Part shown: in pieces, positions 8,585 through 16,496 of the stretch
How positions within the stretch are numbered: position 1 is the stretch's first letter
Layout: each line of letters begins with the position of its first letter
Source of the DNA: Oceanobacillus saliphilus
GTDB lineage: Bacteria > Bacillota > Bacilli > Bacillales > Amphibacillaceae
Length of the DNA: 64,000 nucleotides
Direction: 5' to 3'
Assembly (NCBI RefSeq): GCF_023522835.1
Contig: NZ_JALCZU010000003.1
Location: 1 to 64,000 of the forward strand
Notes under the pieces: generated by a model
The model's database searches: none
Seen by the model: the letters and a program-made list of their open reading frames with translations, nothing else
What the model was told of the DNA's origin: nothing
Translations under genes and position numbers: made by a program

Positions 8585-8957
8585 GAAAGTCTCTTTTCGT
8601 AAGTTTTTTGCTTTTCAATAAACACAAATAAAAATTATTTTTGTAAATTTTCCTGATATTTTTTACATGGTTACTTTGACTTATTTATATAAAAAAATTT
8701 AGGTAGTTTCTTTTTTAAACACAACTTTCATAATTTTCCTCCTATAACTAGTACATATAGCCGGTTATTTTTTCCCTATTTCTTATATAAAGGCAGTTAA
8801 ACATCCCGAATTACAACCCCTTTATTTAAAATATCAAAATATAAATTATATAGAAATTATTGTAAATTTTTACTATAATGTAGGAAACAGACGTTCTTTC
8901 AGGTTGTGTAAACGCCGTTAATTTTGCCTTTAATAAATAGAAGGGAGGAAAATTAGG
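8585..8957. other. AT-rich leader before the SigO-like operon
   Basis: This 370-nt stretch is very AT-rich and has no convincing gene. It should hold the promoter of the sigma-factor operon. Several TATAAT-like hexamers occur, but none pairs clearly with a -35. Confidence 0.4.
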
Positions 8958-9596
8958 ATGAAAGAAAATACAATTCCTGATGGGGTTCAAAGTGAATACA
9001 CGCGGGCTAAGAAGTATATTGATGAGAATGAGCTGATTTTCCGTAACAATCTGCTGCAATCATTTCTGCACAAGAAAGAAAACTGGCTTCTATTGGAACA
9101 CTCCATTCGTTGTTCTACAGCTGATGCAAAGAAGGATTTGGATAAGGCTTTCCAGGAACATCTGGCAGAAATAAGATTAATTAGTCAATTATCCAATGAA
9201 CTGAGAAGGTATGCAATTCGTTATGATCAAAAATTTAAACGTGACAGGAAACGGCAATTGTTAATTTTGGATCAGCCAATACTGGATGAAGATAACAGCA
9301 ATACTTCGATGGTGGATCTTATTGCCGATCAGCATGCACTGCCACTTGATCAAATAGCATTTGAAAATGAAAAACACTTGGAAAGTAACATTGAAAATCC
9401 TGCTCTATATCATGCTATTCGTTCCCTAACACCTAGACAGAAATATATATTGGAATTATCGTATCTCTTCAATATGACAGATACGGAAATTGCTACAAAA
9501 GAAGGTGTCTCCCAGCAAGCCATTTCGAAAACACGAAAAACTGCATTATCCAATATAAAAAAGCAACTATTAGAAAAGGAGGGTAAACATGAATGA
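8958..9596 (+). CDS. sigO: sigma-70 family sigma factor, SigO (YvrI)-like
   Basis: A 212-residue sigma-like protein. The C-terminus is a clear region 4: LTPRQKYILELSYLFNMTDT then EIATKEGVSQQAISKTRKTA, a helix-turn-helix for the -35. The N-terminal half shows no good region 2 (no recognisable -10-melting motif), as in B. subtilis SigO, which needs the partner RsoA for that part. GGGAGG lies 9 nt before the ATG. The two next genes, a YvrJ-like peptide and an RsoA-like protein, are packed with start/stop overlaps, reproducing the yvrI-yvrHa-yvrJ set. In B. subtilis this system responds to acid and cell-envelope stress; targets here are unknown. Confidence 0.7.
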   Translation: MKENTIPDGVQSEYTRAKKYIDENELIFRNNLLQSFLHKKENWLLLEHSIRCSTADAKKDLDKAFQEHLAEIRLISQLSNELRRYAIRYDQKFKRDRKRQLLILDQPILDEDNSNTSMVDLIADQHALPLDQIAFENEKHLESNIENPALYHAIRSLTPRQKYILELSYLFNMTDTEIATKEGVSQQAISKTRKTALSNIKKQLLEKEGKHE

Positions 9597-9762
9597 AATT
9601 GCCACTTTCACATATTTAACTCAACTGTTGCAGGATGTCGGATTCCCAGTTCTTGTTACCTTGTTTTTATTGATTCGTTATGAAGTTAGAATCGAAAAAT
9701 TGGAAAAGCATTCGGAAAACTTAACAAACGTTATCAAAGATTTAAGGAGGGATATTTCATGA
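9589..9762 (+). CDS. yvrJ: YvrJ family small membrane protein
   Basis: A 57-residue peptide. The core, DVGFPVLVTLFLLIRYEVRI, matches the YvrJ family (one membrane helix after a conserved GFP) and is followed by a short coiled-coil tail EKLEKHSENL. Its ATG overlaps the end of the sigma gene by 8 nt, with GGAGGG upstream, and its TGA overlaps the next ATG (ATGA). The role is unknown; its place between the two sigma halves suggests membrane signalling to them. Confidence 0.75.
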   Translation: MNEIATFTYLTQLLQDVGFPVLVTLFLLIRYEVRIEKLEKHSENLTNVIKDLRRDIS

Positions 9763-10025
9763 CTCGACTAATCGATTTAACCAAAAAAGTACAAAAACAA
9801 AATGATATGGAATCATTGGAAATTGTTCTTCGTTTGTTTGAGCCTAAAATCAGAGTCTCTTTGAAGCAAACTTCTCCTCAGGAGCGGGATGACTTATACC
9901 AGGAATTAAAAATAAGAACGATTGAAATTGTCCGGCAGTACGACCTCAGTAAGACATACGGATTCTGGGAATTCACGGATAAAATCAAGGAGCAATATCC
10001 TTTCGTTTATGCTAAATCGAAATAA
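9759..10025 (+). CDS. rsoA: RsoA (YvrHa)-like sigma co-regulator
   Basis: An 88-residue acidic/basic helical protein. The start LIDLTKKVQKQNDMESLEIV and LRLFEPKIRVSLKQTSPQER resemble the HTH_16/sigma region-1.2-2 type sequence of RsoA, the small protein that completes SigO by supplying core and -10 contacts. An AAGGAGG site lies 10 nt upstream and the ATG overlaps the yvrJ stop. Identity rests on size, motif and gene order, so it is moderate. No terminator is evident after it. Confidence 0.6.
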   Translation: MTRLIDLTKKVQKQNDMESLEIVLRLFEPKIRVSLKQTSPQERDDLYQELKIRTIEIVRQYDLSKTYGFWEFTDKIKEQYPFVYAKSK

Positions 10026-10401
10026 TATTTTCCAGATGATACTAAGAATGACAATAACATTTAGAATGAGGGAGGAAACCACATATTACATCATCTACAA
10101 ACTACCCAGTATTCTTCCGTACTAAAATGAAATACTCCAGTATTTTCCGTTCTCTTTCAAAAGAGAACGGCTACATAAATACGATAGCCGCCGAGTATTC
10201 ATTAACGATACGCCCCCCACTTTATATGTGGGGGAGAGCCTCTGCCTAATCTCCTTTATAAAACACTAATCTGTCTCTCCTTTCAGCCAAATTGTACAGG
10301 CTTCAACATACTGCTTTCTCAAATAATGAATTTAAATAAATGTTTAGGCAAATGGAAAGGGGGAACAATTAACTGTTTCCCCCTCTCCACTTTGTTCACT
10401 A
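10026..10401. other. 376-nt gap with two strong hairpins
   Basis: No gene is visible. Two perfect or near-perfect hairpins stand out: CCGTTCTCTT-TCAA-AAGAGAACGG at 10147-10170 and CCCCCAC-TTTATAT-GTGGGGG around 10213-10235. Neither is followed by a U-run. ATACTCC near 10130 can pair with GAGTAT near 10192, so the whole may be one structured element or a small decayed mobile element. The aprX terminator is at the right end. Confidence 0.5.
10359..10383 (-). terminator. probable terminator of aprX
   Basis: On the minus strand GGGGGAAACA pairs with TGTTCCCCC with one bulge, followed by TTTCCATTT. It lies 18 nt after the stop codon. Confidence 0.55.
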
Positions 10402-11715
10402 TTAACCATTAACCTTCCCTAATTTTTCTGCTGAAAGTGGTAGCATATATTTTTTTGCCATCTCAACTGCATTTTCTGCTTCAATATATCCCCATAAATC
10501 ATCTAAAGTTGGTTTGGAAGTAGCCTTTAAAATGCTTTTTACATCATTCGGGCTGAGGCTTGGATTAGCTTCAAGCATGAGGGCAATAACGCCGGCGCAA
10601 ATCGGTGTTGCCATCGAAGTACCGGATAGCTGTATATAATCGCCATCAACTATCAGCTCCTGGAATTCTGACTCAACTGCAGATCCTGAAGCCAACAGGG
10701 AAATGATATTTGTTCCAGGTGCATAAATATCCGGTTTTACAAAAGAATCGATGGTTGGCCCTCTACTGGAGTAGTCTGCAATCGTATCGTCCGTCCGTTC
10801 CAATGTTCCTTGATCATCTGTAGATCCAACTGTAATGATAAATGGGTCGATAGCCGGTGTACTGATTGTCGATTTAGCAGGGCCACTGTTTCCTGCAGCA
10901 GCACATACAACAATCCCATGATGCCATGCCATCTGAGCAGCCAGTGACATCGGATCTTCCCTAAAAGATTCATAGGCTGGTGCACCAAGGGAAAGGGAGA
11001 TAATGCGTATATTATACTTTTCTTTATGTTCCATACACCATTCCAATCCTTCTATAATTGTGGATAATCTACCACTTCCCTGCTCGTCCAATACTTTTAT
11101 CCCAATAACAGACGCTTCTATTGCCGGTCCAATGTATTTTCCATTGGATAGAAAGCCATTACCTGCTGCATCACCAGCACAATGGGTTCCATGTCCGTTA
11201 TCATCATATGGTTCGCTCTGTCCATTGACAAAATCCTGAAAAGCTACAATTCTATCTATTGGATTGGTTAAGTCTTCATGCGGATATATACCCGTATCGA
11301 TTACGGCTATTGTAACGCCCTTCCCTGTTAGATTATGGTGTGTGTGTACATTTACGGCTCCAATGTGATCGCTGGCGATATCAAGATAGGCACTTACAAT
11401 CCTGTCATAAAAGATTCGATCTACTGCTTCATGATCTTTTATCTGTTTAATCATTCCAGGAGTTAAATAACCTTTCATACCGTTTATACTAGGTAGTTCT
11501 TTTTCCAGCTTGTTGTGGGAATCATGATTGCAGGTTTTAAGGAGATCGTCTTTTTTGTCTTTGTCACAATTCTTCTTCAAATAAACGATGATGGGGATTT
11601 CATTCGTGCTCGTATCATCCGGGTCAACTTTTCGGTTCGACCGCAATTGCTGTACCAGACCAGGGTCCAGCTTTCTTTCAGCTTCTTCAAACCATATTCT
11701 TTTCCGGTTGCTCAT
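10402..11715 (-). CDS. aprX: subtilisin-family serine protease, AprX-like
   Basis: A 437-residue S8 protease without a signal peptide, like B. subtilis AprX (442 residues), which acts in the cytoplasm. The catalytic triad is Asp140 (AVIDTGIYPH), His175 (NGHGTHCAGD) and Ser367 (SGTSMATPICAG), with oxyanion Asn276 (AAGNSGP). The N-terminal 110 residues form an inhibitor-like prodomain (YLTPGMIKQIKDHEAVDRIF). AGGAGG precedes the ATG at 11715. It is a single-gene unit. Family and mechanism are certain; the substrate is not. Confidence 0.9.
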   Translation of the reverse strand: MSNRKRIWFEEAERKLDPGLVQQLRSNRKVDPDDTSTNEIPIIVYLKKNCDKDKKDDLLKTCNHDSHNKLEKELPSINGMKGYLTPGMIKQIKDHEAVDRIFYDRIVSAYLDIASDHIGAVNVHTHHNLTGKGVTIAVIDTGIYPHEDLTNPIDRIVAFQDFVNGQSEPYDDNGHGTHCAGDAAGNGFLSNGKYIGPAIEASVIGIKVLDEQGSGRLSTIIEGLEWCMEHKEKYNIRIISLSLGAPAYESFREDPMSLAAQMAWHHGIVVCAAAGNSGPAKSTISTPAIDPFIITVGSTDDQGTLERTDDTIADYSSRGPTIDSFVKPDIYAPGTNIISLLASGSAVESEFQELIVDGDYIQLSGTSMATPICAGVIALMLEANPSLSPNDVKSILKATSKPTLDDLWGYIEAENAVEMAKKYMLPLSAEKLGKVNG

Positions 11716-11940
11716 TATCTTCCTCCTCGCATTTTTTTGACAAACTTCTTCAATAACAGATTATCAATACGAAATTATTAAAACAATCCGACAACTTTAC
11801 TATTTTAAAACGCTTCTTTCCTTTTACATTTTGTAAGAATGACATGATTAAAATAATTATTTACCTACTGTACTTTCTACTTGATGACAAGCATACAATT
11901 TATTAGATTTTAAAAGTATCAAATTTTGTGATAATATATT

Positions 11941-11954
11941 AGAAAGCGTTTACA
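11941..11954 (+). promoter_or_regulatory. cre-like site before the AtoE gene
   Basis: AGAAAGCGTTTACA matches 13 of 14 positions of the CcpA operator consensus TGWAANCGNTNWCA. It sits just after a likely -10 (TATATT, 11935-11940) and 24 nt before the start codon, a roadblock position. Carbon catabolite repression of the downstream transporter is therefore likely. Confidence 0.65.
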
Positions 11955-11977
11955 GACATTCAAAGGGGGGCATTCAC

Positions 11978-13306
11978 TTGAAAGTATTAACTTCTTTTTT
12001 TGACCGGATGGTTCAAAGGTACTTGCCGGATGCATTTTTATTTGCCATTATTTTAACATTTGTAGTCTTTCTGTTAGGTGTGTTTTTTACAGACAGTGGT
12101 CCTGTCCAAATGATCGAACACTGGGGAACCGGATTTTGGGATTTACTAGCTTTTGCAATGCAGATGTCACTCGTTGTTGTTACAGGATACATTCTAGCCA
12201 ATACGCCATTTATTAAAAACATTTTGGCAAAACTTAGTACACTTGCCAACACACCTAGTCAGGCAATTATGTTAGTCAGCTTTGTTGCCATTATTGCATG
12301 CTTAATCAACTACGGTTTCGGCCTTGTCGTTGGGGCGCTCTTTGCCATCCATGTAGCGAAAAGAGTCCCATCCGTCGATTACCGTTTGTTAATCGCCAGT
12401 GGATACAGTGGTATGCTTGTCTGGCATGGGGGGTTTTCCGGATCTATTCCATTAACGATTGCTACACCGGGGCATTTTCTTGAGGAATCAATGGGAGGAA
12501 CAATTCCTGTTGTAGAGACGTTATTCAGTCCTTTTAATATTTTTGTTGTCCTTGCATTAGTAATTACTTTGCCTCTGTTTAATCGCTATTTACTGAAAGG
12601 TACGGACCCTCTCCGTAATACGGATGTTTCTTTGTGGAAGACTGATGTTGAAGACGAAACAGAACAAGAAAATGTGCAACCTGCAACGCCAGCTGAAAAA
12701 TTGGAAAATAGCCGAATCGTTTCCTTCGTTATCGGATTTATGGGGCTTGCATTCATTTTGTCTCATTTCGCCACAAATGGCTTCGATTTAAATCTGAATA
12801 TTGTTAACTTTATCTTTTTATTTATGGGGATTATTCTTCATAAAACGCCAAGACGTTTCCTGGATACAGTAAGTAAAGGCGTTAAAAATGCAGGCGGTAT
12901 CATCATTCAATTTCCGTTTTATGCCGGAATTATGGGGATGATGGTAGCTTCTGGTCTATCTGCACAAATGTCATTAGGCTTTGTAAGCTTTTCATCTGAA
13001 TATACCCTGCCATTTTTTTCCTTTATCAGTGCCGGTATCGTGAACTTTTTCGTGCCTTCCGGTGGTGGACAATGGGCCGTGCAGGGTCCAATCATGATTC
13101 AGGCAGCTCTTGAAATTGGCGCGGATACAGCCAAAACTGCAATGGCTGTTGCGTGGGGAGATGCATGGACAAATATGATCCAGCCGTTTTGGGCACTTCC
13201 GGCATTGGCAATCGCCGGGCTGAAGGTTCGCGATATTATGGGATTCTGCCTCATGATTTTGTTTTTCAGTTTTATCCCTATTTCCATTGGTCTTCTATTA
13301 TTTTAA
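11978..13306 (+). CDS. atoE: short-chain fatty acid transporter, AtoE family
   Basis: A 442-residue membrane protein with about 10-12 helices of the AtoE/YvqA-type family. Family blocks are RYLPDAFLFAIILTF near the start, INYGFGLVVGALFA, WHGGFSGSIPLTIATPGH and FFVPSGGGQWAVQGPIM. Members import short-chain fatty acids such as butyrate or acetoacetate. The start is TTG at 11978, backed by AAAGGGGGG at 7 nt. A cre site in the leader points to repression by good carbon sources, which suits a catabolic role. It is followed by a terminator, so it stands alone without catabolic enzymes nearby. Confidence 0.88.
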   Translation: MKVLTSFFDRMVQRYLPDAFLFAIILTFVVFLLGVFFTDSGPVQMIEHWGTGFWDLLAFAMQMSLVVVTGYILANTPFIKNILAKLSTLANTPSQAIMLVSFVAIIACLINYGFGLVVGALFAIHVAKRVPSVDYRLLIASGYSGMLVWHGGFSGSIPLTIATPGHFLEESMGGTIPVVETLFSPFNIFVVLALVITLPLFNRYLLKGTDPLRNTDVSLWKTDVEDETEQENVQPATPAEKLENSRIVSFVIGFMGLAFILSHFATNGFDLNLNIVNFIFLFMGIILHKTPRRFLDTVSKGVKNAGGIIIQFPFYAGIMGMMVASGLSAQMSLGFVSFSSEYTLPFFSFISAGIVNFFVPSGGGQWAVQGPIMIQAALEIGADTAKTAMAVAWGDAWTNMIQPFWALPALAIAGLKVRDIMGFCLMILFFSFIPISIGLLLF

Positions 13307-13316
13307 ACCAAATTAT

Positions 13317-13349
13317 CCCCGATTCTGTTAAAGGAGTCGGGGACTTTTT
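13317..13349 (+). terminator. terminator after atoE
   Basis: CCCCGATTC and GAGTCGGGG (one mismatch) form the stem, followed by ACTTTTTAG. Confidence 0.75.
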
Positions 13350-13663
13350 AGTTTTATCATTGAATATCTTTTGTAGGCAAAAAAGGCTAATTTTTCGATT
13401 AACAGGGATGAAGTTCTTCTCTGCCTCACCATCCTTTGAAACGAATCTATACTATAATTTCTCTAAGTCGGACTGTAGATTGTTTATAAAAATGCTCTAA
13501 AAGATGTTCCTGACAATGGGGGTGCATAATCTTTTCTTTTTACAGTACTATTTACTAAGAATCATACAGATAATTAGACCTATGAAATATCTTATTTTCG
13601 TACTATTTACACTTGTGAATCGGTGCACGATTATTTTATGATAAGGTTATAGGAGGGGACGTG
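13350..13663. other. gap before the small coiled-coil gene
   Basis: No gene is supported. The right end has AATCG-GTGCA-CGATT near 13619-13633 and a TTTACA hexamer at 13607-13612, a possible promoter/operator for the next gene. Confidence 0.3.
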
Positions 13664-13918
13664 TTGACTCAGGAAATAATTGACGAGTTGCTGGATGCCA
13701 TCACAATATTACTGGATGACCTTAAAGATATACAGGAAAACAGCTATCATATGGATGAATTAATGAATCAGCTGGAATTACGTGTCAATGATGTGGAGAT
13801 AAATATACTTGGATTGGAACAAAATGCACAAAATCTTAATGAAAAATTATCCCAAGTATTGGAATGTGTCATGAGTAGGGCGAAAGAAGAGATCACAGAC
13901 TATAAAGCAATCAGCTAA
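13664..13918 (+). CDS. small acidic coiled-coil protein, unknown function
   Basis: An 84-residue acidic protein, nearly all alpha-helical by eye, with heptad-like Leu/Ile spacing (ELLDAITILLDDLKDI, NILGLEQNAQNLNEKLSQVL). There is no signal peptide, membrane helix or known motif; one Cys occurs near the end. A strong AGGAGGGG lies 7 nt before the TTG at 13664; a GTG at 13661 is also possible but too close. A terminator follows, so it looks like a genuine single-gene unit. I do not recognise the family. Confidence 0.6.
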   Translation: MTQEIIDELLDAITILLDDLKDIQENSYHMDELMNQLELRVNDVEINILGLEQNAQNLNEKLSQVLECVMSRAKEEITDYKAIS

Positions 13919-13945
13919 GCGTGCTATGGCAGGCTTATTTTTTTT
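13917..13945 (+). terminator. terminator after the coiled-coil gene
   Basis: AAGCGTGC and GCAGGCTT pair with one mismatch around TATG and are followed by ATTTTTTTT. Confidence 0.7.
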
Positions 13946-13967
13946 GGTTCTTTTTGTCTTATCCAAT

Positions 13968-14010
13968 CAAAAAAGTAATCGTTTTTTCCTATTGAAAAAA
14001 AGCGATTACT
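13968..14010 (-). terminator. terminator of hemAT
   Basis: On the minus strand AGTAATCG pairs with CGATTACT, extended inside by a T-run against an A-run, and TTTTTT follows. It lies 22 nt after the hemAT stop. Confidence 0.75.
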
Positions 14011-14031
14011 CTTAACTAGTTAGCCCTATCT

Positions 14032-15330
14032 TTACTCGGTTTCCTCGATCATTCGATTTAGGTTCTCGGCCGATTGTGTGATTGTTGAGGTGGAATGTTC
14101 AATACTATGAATTGCCTGCCCAAACACCTGTAAGTCTTCCTTTATATTCTCATTACTTATTTTTGTTTTTTCCATCATTTCATTAATCTCCTGGAATACC
14201 GTTTCCGTATGTGACATTTGATCCTTAACATCGGTTAAAAATCCCTGAACCTCTTGCAAGGATGAGGAACTGTTGAATATTTGTTCATTTGTTTGATTGA
14301 CCAGATTTGTTACATTTGTTACAGAGTGACCCGTCTGCTCTGCCAATTTACGAACTTCTTCAGCCACTACCGCAAAGCCTCGTCCATGTTCACCCGCCCG
14401 CGCTGCTTCAATCGATGCATTTAATGCCAGTAGGTTGGTTTGATCCGCAATCGACTTCACCATACCTACAATATCCTTAATTTCTGTTGACATCACTTCC
14501 AAACGGGACATATCATCGTTAACCTTTGTTGTGCTTGCTTGCATGTCATCCAATGAGTTATTCATCATATTAAGTTGTGATTTCCCTTGTTCGGCTGCAC
14601 CTTTGGCTACTTCTGCCAACGCTGTCCCTTGTTCGGAATTCACAATAACTGTCTCTACCTGAGCAGTCATCTCTTCGATCGATGCATTTGTATCTTCCGT
14701 CAATGTTGCCAATTGCGCTGAGGTTTGTTCAAGAGAGTGGATCATTGACAGTTTCCCCGCTGTTTCCTGATTCCTAAGGTCGGATACATGATCATCATAA
14801 GCTTCTAGAACGACCTGCTGCTCGAGATTCAGCAGCTTATTGACAACCTTTACAGCCAATGCTATATCTTCCTGACTGTGAAAGTTTTCCTCGATAATAT
14901 CTACAAGCCCGTCGAATAATTTTTGAAAAGACGCAATGTACCACTTTTGGGTCAATCCGATTTCCACATGAACATGGGCTATTATTTTTCTTCTTTGAAT
15001 AAATTCCTCATTCATTTCACCGGCGAACATTTCAATAATATGCTTTGTTAACGTTTGCTTTAATCTATCAATAGAACTGTTTTCCTTGATCATATCTATC
15101 AGATCAGGGTTATGCTCCAAATTTTTGTAAAAACCAGCCACAAGCGTTATACTGCCAGCTTCCACATAGCTTTTTAAAGCTTGAGCAACCGCAAAATCGT
15201 CATTCGTAAAAGCGAGCATTTTTAGTTGTTTCTCCAAATCTGATCCAGCTTCAACTCGTATTTTCGGGTTCATTTGCTTGCTAATTTCTCTTAAAGTGAC
15301 TTCCTGTTTCTTTTTCTTTATCTTAAACAA
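14032..15330 (-). CDS. hemAT: haem-based oxygen chemoreceptor HemAT
   Basis: A 432-residue soluble receptor, exactly the length I recall for B. subtilis HemAT. The N-terminal globin-coupled sensor domain (about 30-180) has [20 protein letters not shown] and the proximal haem ligand His121 in [18 protein letters not shown]. The C-terminal methyl-accepting domain holds the hairpin tip [20 protein letters not shown] and EVRKLAEQT that binds CheA/CheW. No membrane helix is present. A frame extension to a TTG at 15375 exists, but it has no ribosome site and overlaps the SigD-like promoter; GGGGGAG lies 7 nt before the TTG at 15330. It would feed oxygen signals to the CheA/CheW pair at 2206-4719. 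Confidence 0.93.
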   Translation of the reverse strand: MFKIKKKKQEVTLREISKQMNPKIRVEAGSDLEKQLKMLAFTNDDFAVAQALKSYVEAGSITLVAGFYKNLEHNPDLIDMIKENSSIDRLKQTLTKHIIEMFAGEMNEEFIQRRKIIAHVHVEIGLTQKWYIASFQKLFDGLVDIIEENFHSQEDIALAVKVVNKLLNLEQQVVLEAYDDHVSDLRNQETAGKLSMIHSLEQTSAQLATLTEDTNASIEEMTAQVETVIVNSEQGTALAEVAKGAAEQGKSQLNMMNNSLDDMQASTTKVNDDMSRLEVMSTEIKDIVGMVKSIADQTNLLALNASIEAARAGEHGRGFAVVAEEVRKLAEQTGHSVTNVTNLVNQTNEQIFNSSSSLQEVQGFLTDVKDQMSHTETVFQEINEMMEKTKISNENIKEDLQVFGQAIHSIEHSTSTITQSAENLNRMIEETE

Positions 15331-15349
15331 TATACTTCTCCCCCATTTT

Positions 15350-15370
15350 ACCGATACTCTTTTTATCGGT
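15350..15370. repeat. 7-bp inverted repeat in the hemAT promoter
   Basis: ACCGATA and TATCGGT flank CTCTTTT. It overlaps the -10 and the start of the transcript, so it may be an operator or a leader hairpin. Confidence 0.4.
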
Positions 15371-15390
15371 TGCAATGGGGGAGAAGTTTA
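15363..15390 (-). promoter_or_regulatory. SigD-like promoter of hemAT
   Basis: On the minus strand TAAA (15390-15387), a 16-bp spacer and ACCGATAA (15370-15363) match the flagellar sigma-D promoter except for one -10 base. The transcript would begin about 27 nt before the TTG at 15330. Confidence 0.6.
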
Positions 15391-15477
15391 GCTTTTACAT
15401 ATTATTTTGCTTCTTTTAAAAGTATATCGTTAACCATCCACGAAAAGTCCAGTCAGCCGTCACATTCCAAATCCAGT

Positions 15478-15509
15478 AAAAAGCCACTCCTTTATTAAAT
15501 AGGAGCGGC
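15478..15509 (-). terminator. terminator of the ureohydrolase gene
   Basis: On the minus strand GCCGCTCCT pairs with AGGAGTGGC (one G-T) and TTTTT follows. Confidence 0.8.
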
Positions 15510-15515
15510 ATAAGA

Positions 15516-16475
15516 CTACTTATTTTCTGCTTGTTCCCTCAAAATATTACCAGCCAAAGCATACAGAACAGCATACGTAACAAAGTGGGACGAGTTATCA
15601 TTCGTATCTTGTTGCGGATAAACTTCCACATAGTCCATGCCACGAATCCCTAGCTTTGCAAATTCGTGAACAAGCTCTAAAAGTTCATAGGATGTTACTC
15701 CATTACCGTCTACCGGCCCACCTGGATTGAAAGCAAAATCCAGTACATCACTGCAAATACTTAAGTAAACTGCTTCGGTATCTTCACTGGCAATATCATA
15801 TGCCTTGCGGGCAAGTTCTGTCAGATCGGTTCCGGCTTTTCTAATCTCTCTGACAGAAATCGTTGTTGCTCCGACTTCATCTGCATATTTACCTGTTTCA
15901 GGCTTATTGCGTGGCCCGTGAATTCCCATGTGTACAATGCTTTCATTCCGCACACTCTCACTTTCATAGATGCGGTGGAACGGTGTACTGCGTGCATAAA
16001 GATCACCTTCGTAATCCGGGTGATTATCGTAATGGGCATCTAAATGAATAATACCTACTTTTCCATCAACTTCCTCACTTAACGCTTTCACAATCGGATA
16101 GGTAATCCCATGGTCCCCACCAAATGCAACAGAGAATTTGCCGGTTTTCCATACGTCAGATGCAAAATTTTCTATTCTTTTCATTGTTTCCAGCGTATCA
16201 GCCGGAACAACATCAACATCTCCGAGATCACCAATCTGATAGTGACTCAGTACATCCATATGGTTAAGCTCAGGTAAATAGCCCGAATAACGAGCAGAAT
16301 TTAACCGGATAACTTTTGGTCCAAGCTCACAGCCGGTATAGTCACCCCAAGTGACTGCTCCTTCCCATGGTACGCCATAAACGAGTACGTCCCTATCGCT
16401 GTAATTTTTATCTACTAGGCTGACTTTCTTACCGCCTAAGTAACAAGGTGTATTGCCGTATATTTTTTCTGTCAT
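15516..16475 (-). CDS. agmatinase/arginase-family ureohydrolase with altered metal site
   Basis: A 319-residue protein of the ureohydrolase fold (arginase, agmatinase, formimidoylglutamase, guanidinobutyrase). Metal-binding blocks FGGDHG (about 120) and HLDAHYDNHP are intact. The third block, normally SxDxDxxDP, reads SICSDVLDFAFNPG: the first Asp ligand is Cys (codon TGC, checked) and the Pro is Phe. The enzyme may therefore use a different metal, have another substrate, or act on a different guanidino or amidino compound. It has AGGAG before the ATG, ends with a terminator, and follows putP by 21 nt, so it is co-transcribed with a Na+ symporter that could import its substrate or a product such as proline. 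Confidence 0.8.
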   Translation of the reverse strand: MTEKIYGNTPCYLGGKKVSLVDKNYSDRDVLVYGVPWEGAVTWGDYTGCELGPKVIRLNSARYSGYLPELNHMDVLSHYQIGDLGDVDVVPADTLETMKRIENFASDVWKTGKFSVAFGGDHGITYPIVKALSEEVDGKVGIIHLDAHYDNHPDYEGDLYARSTPFHRIYESESVRNESIVHMGIHGPRNKPETGKYADEVGATTISVREIRKAGTDLTELARKAYDIASEDTEAVYLSICSDVLDFAFNPGGPVDGNGVTSYELLELVHEFAKLGIRGMDYVEVYPQQDTNDNSSHFVTYAVLYALAGNILREQAENK

Positions 16476-16496
16476 AACATTTCACTCCTATAATTA

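Noticed and set aside
8826-9059. 77-codon minus-strand open frame before the sigma gene
   Set aside because: It overlaps the start of the SigO-like gene; its AT-rich product has no recognisable feature and it lacks a ribosome site.
10213-10235. possible IS200/IS605 end
   Set aside because: The hairpin resembles such ends only in general form and no TnpA or TnpB remnant lies nearby, so no mobile element is called.
13153-13500. 115-codon open frame on the plus strand past the end of atoE
   Set aside because: Half of it overlaps atoE in another frame and it reads through the atoE terminator; no start signal.
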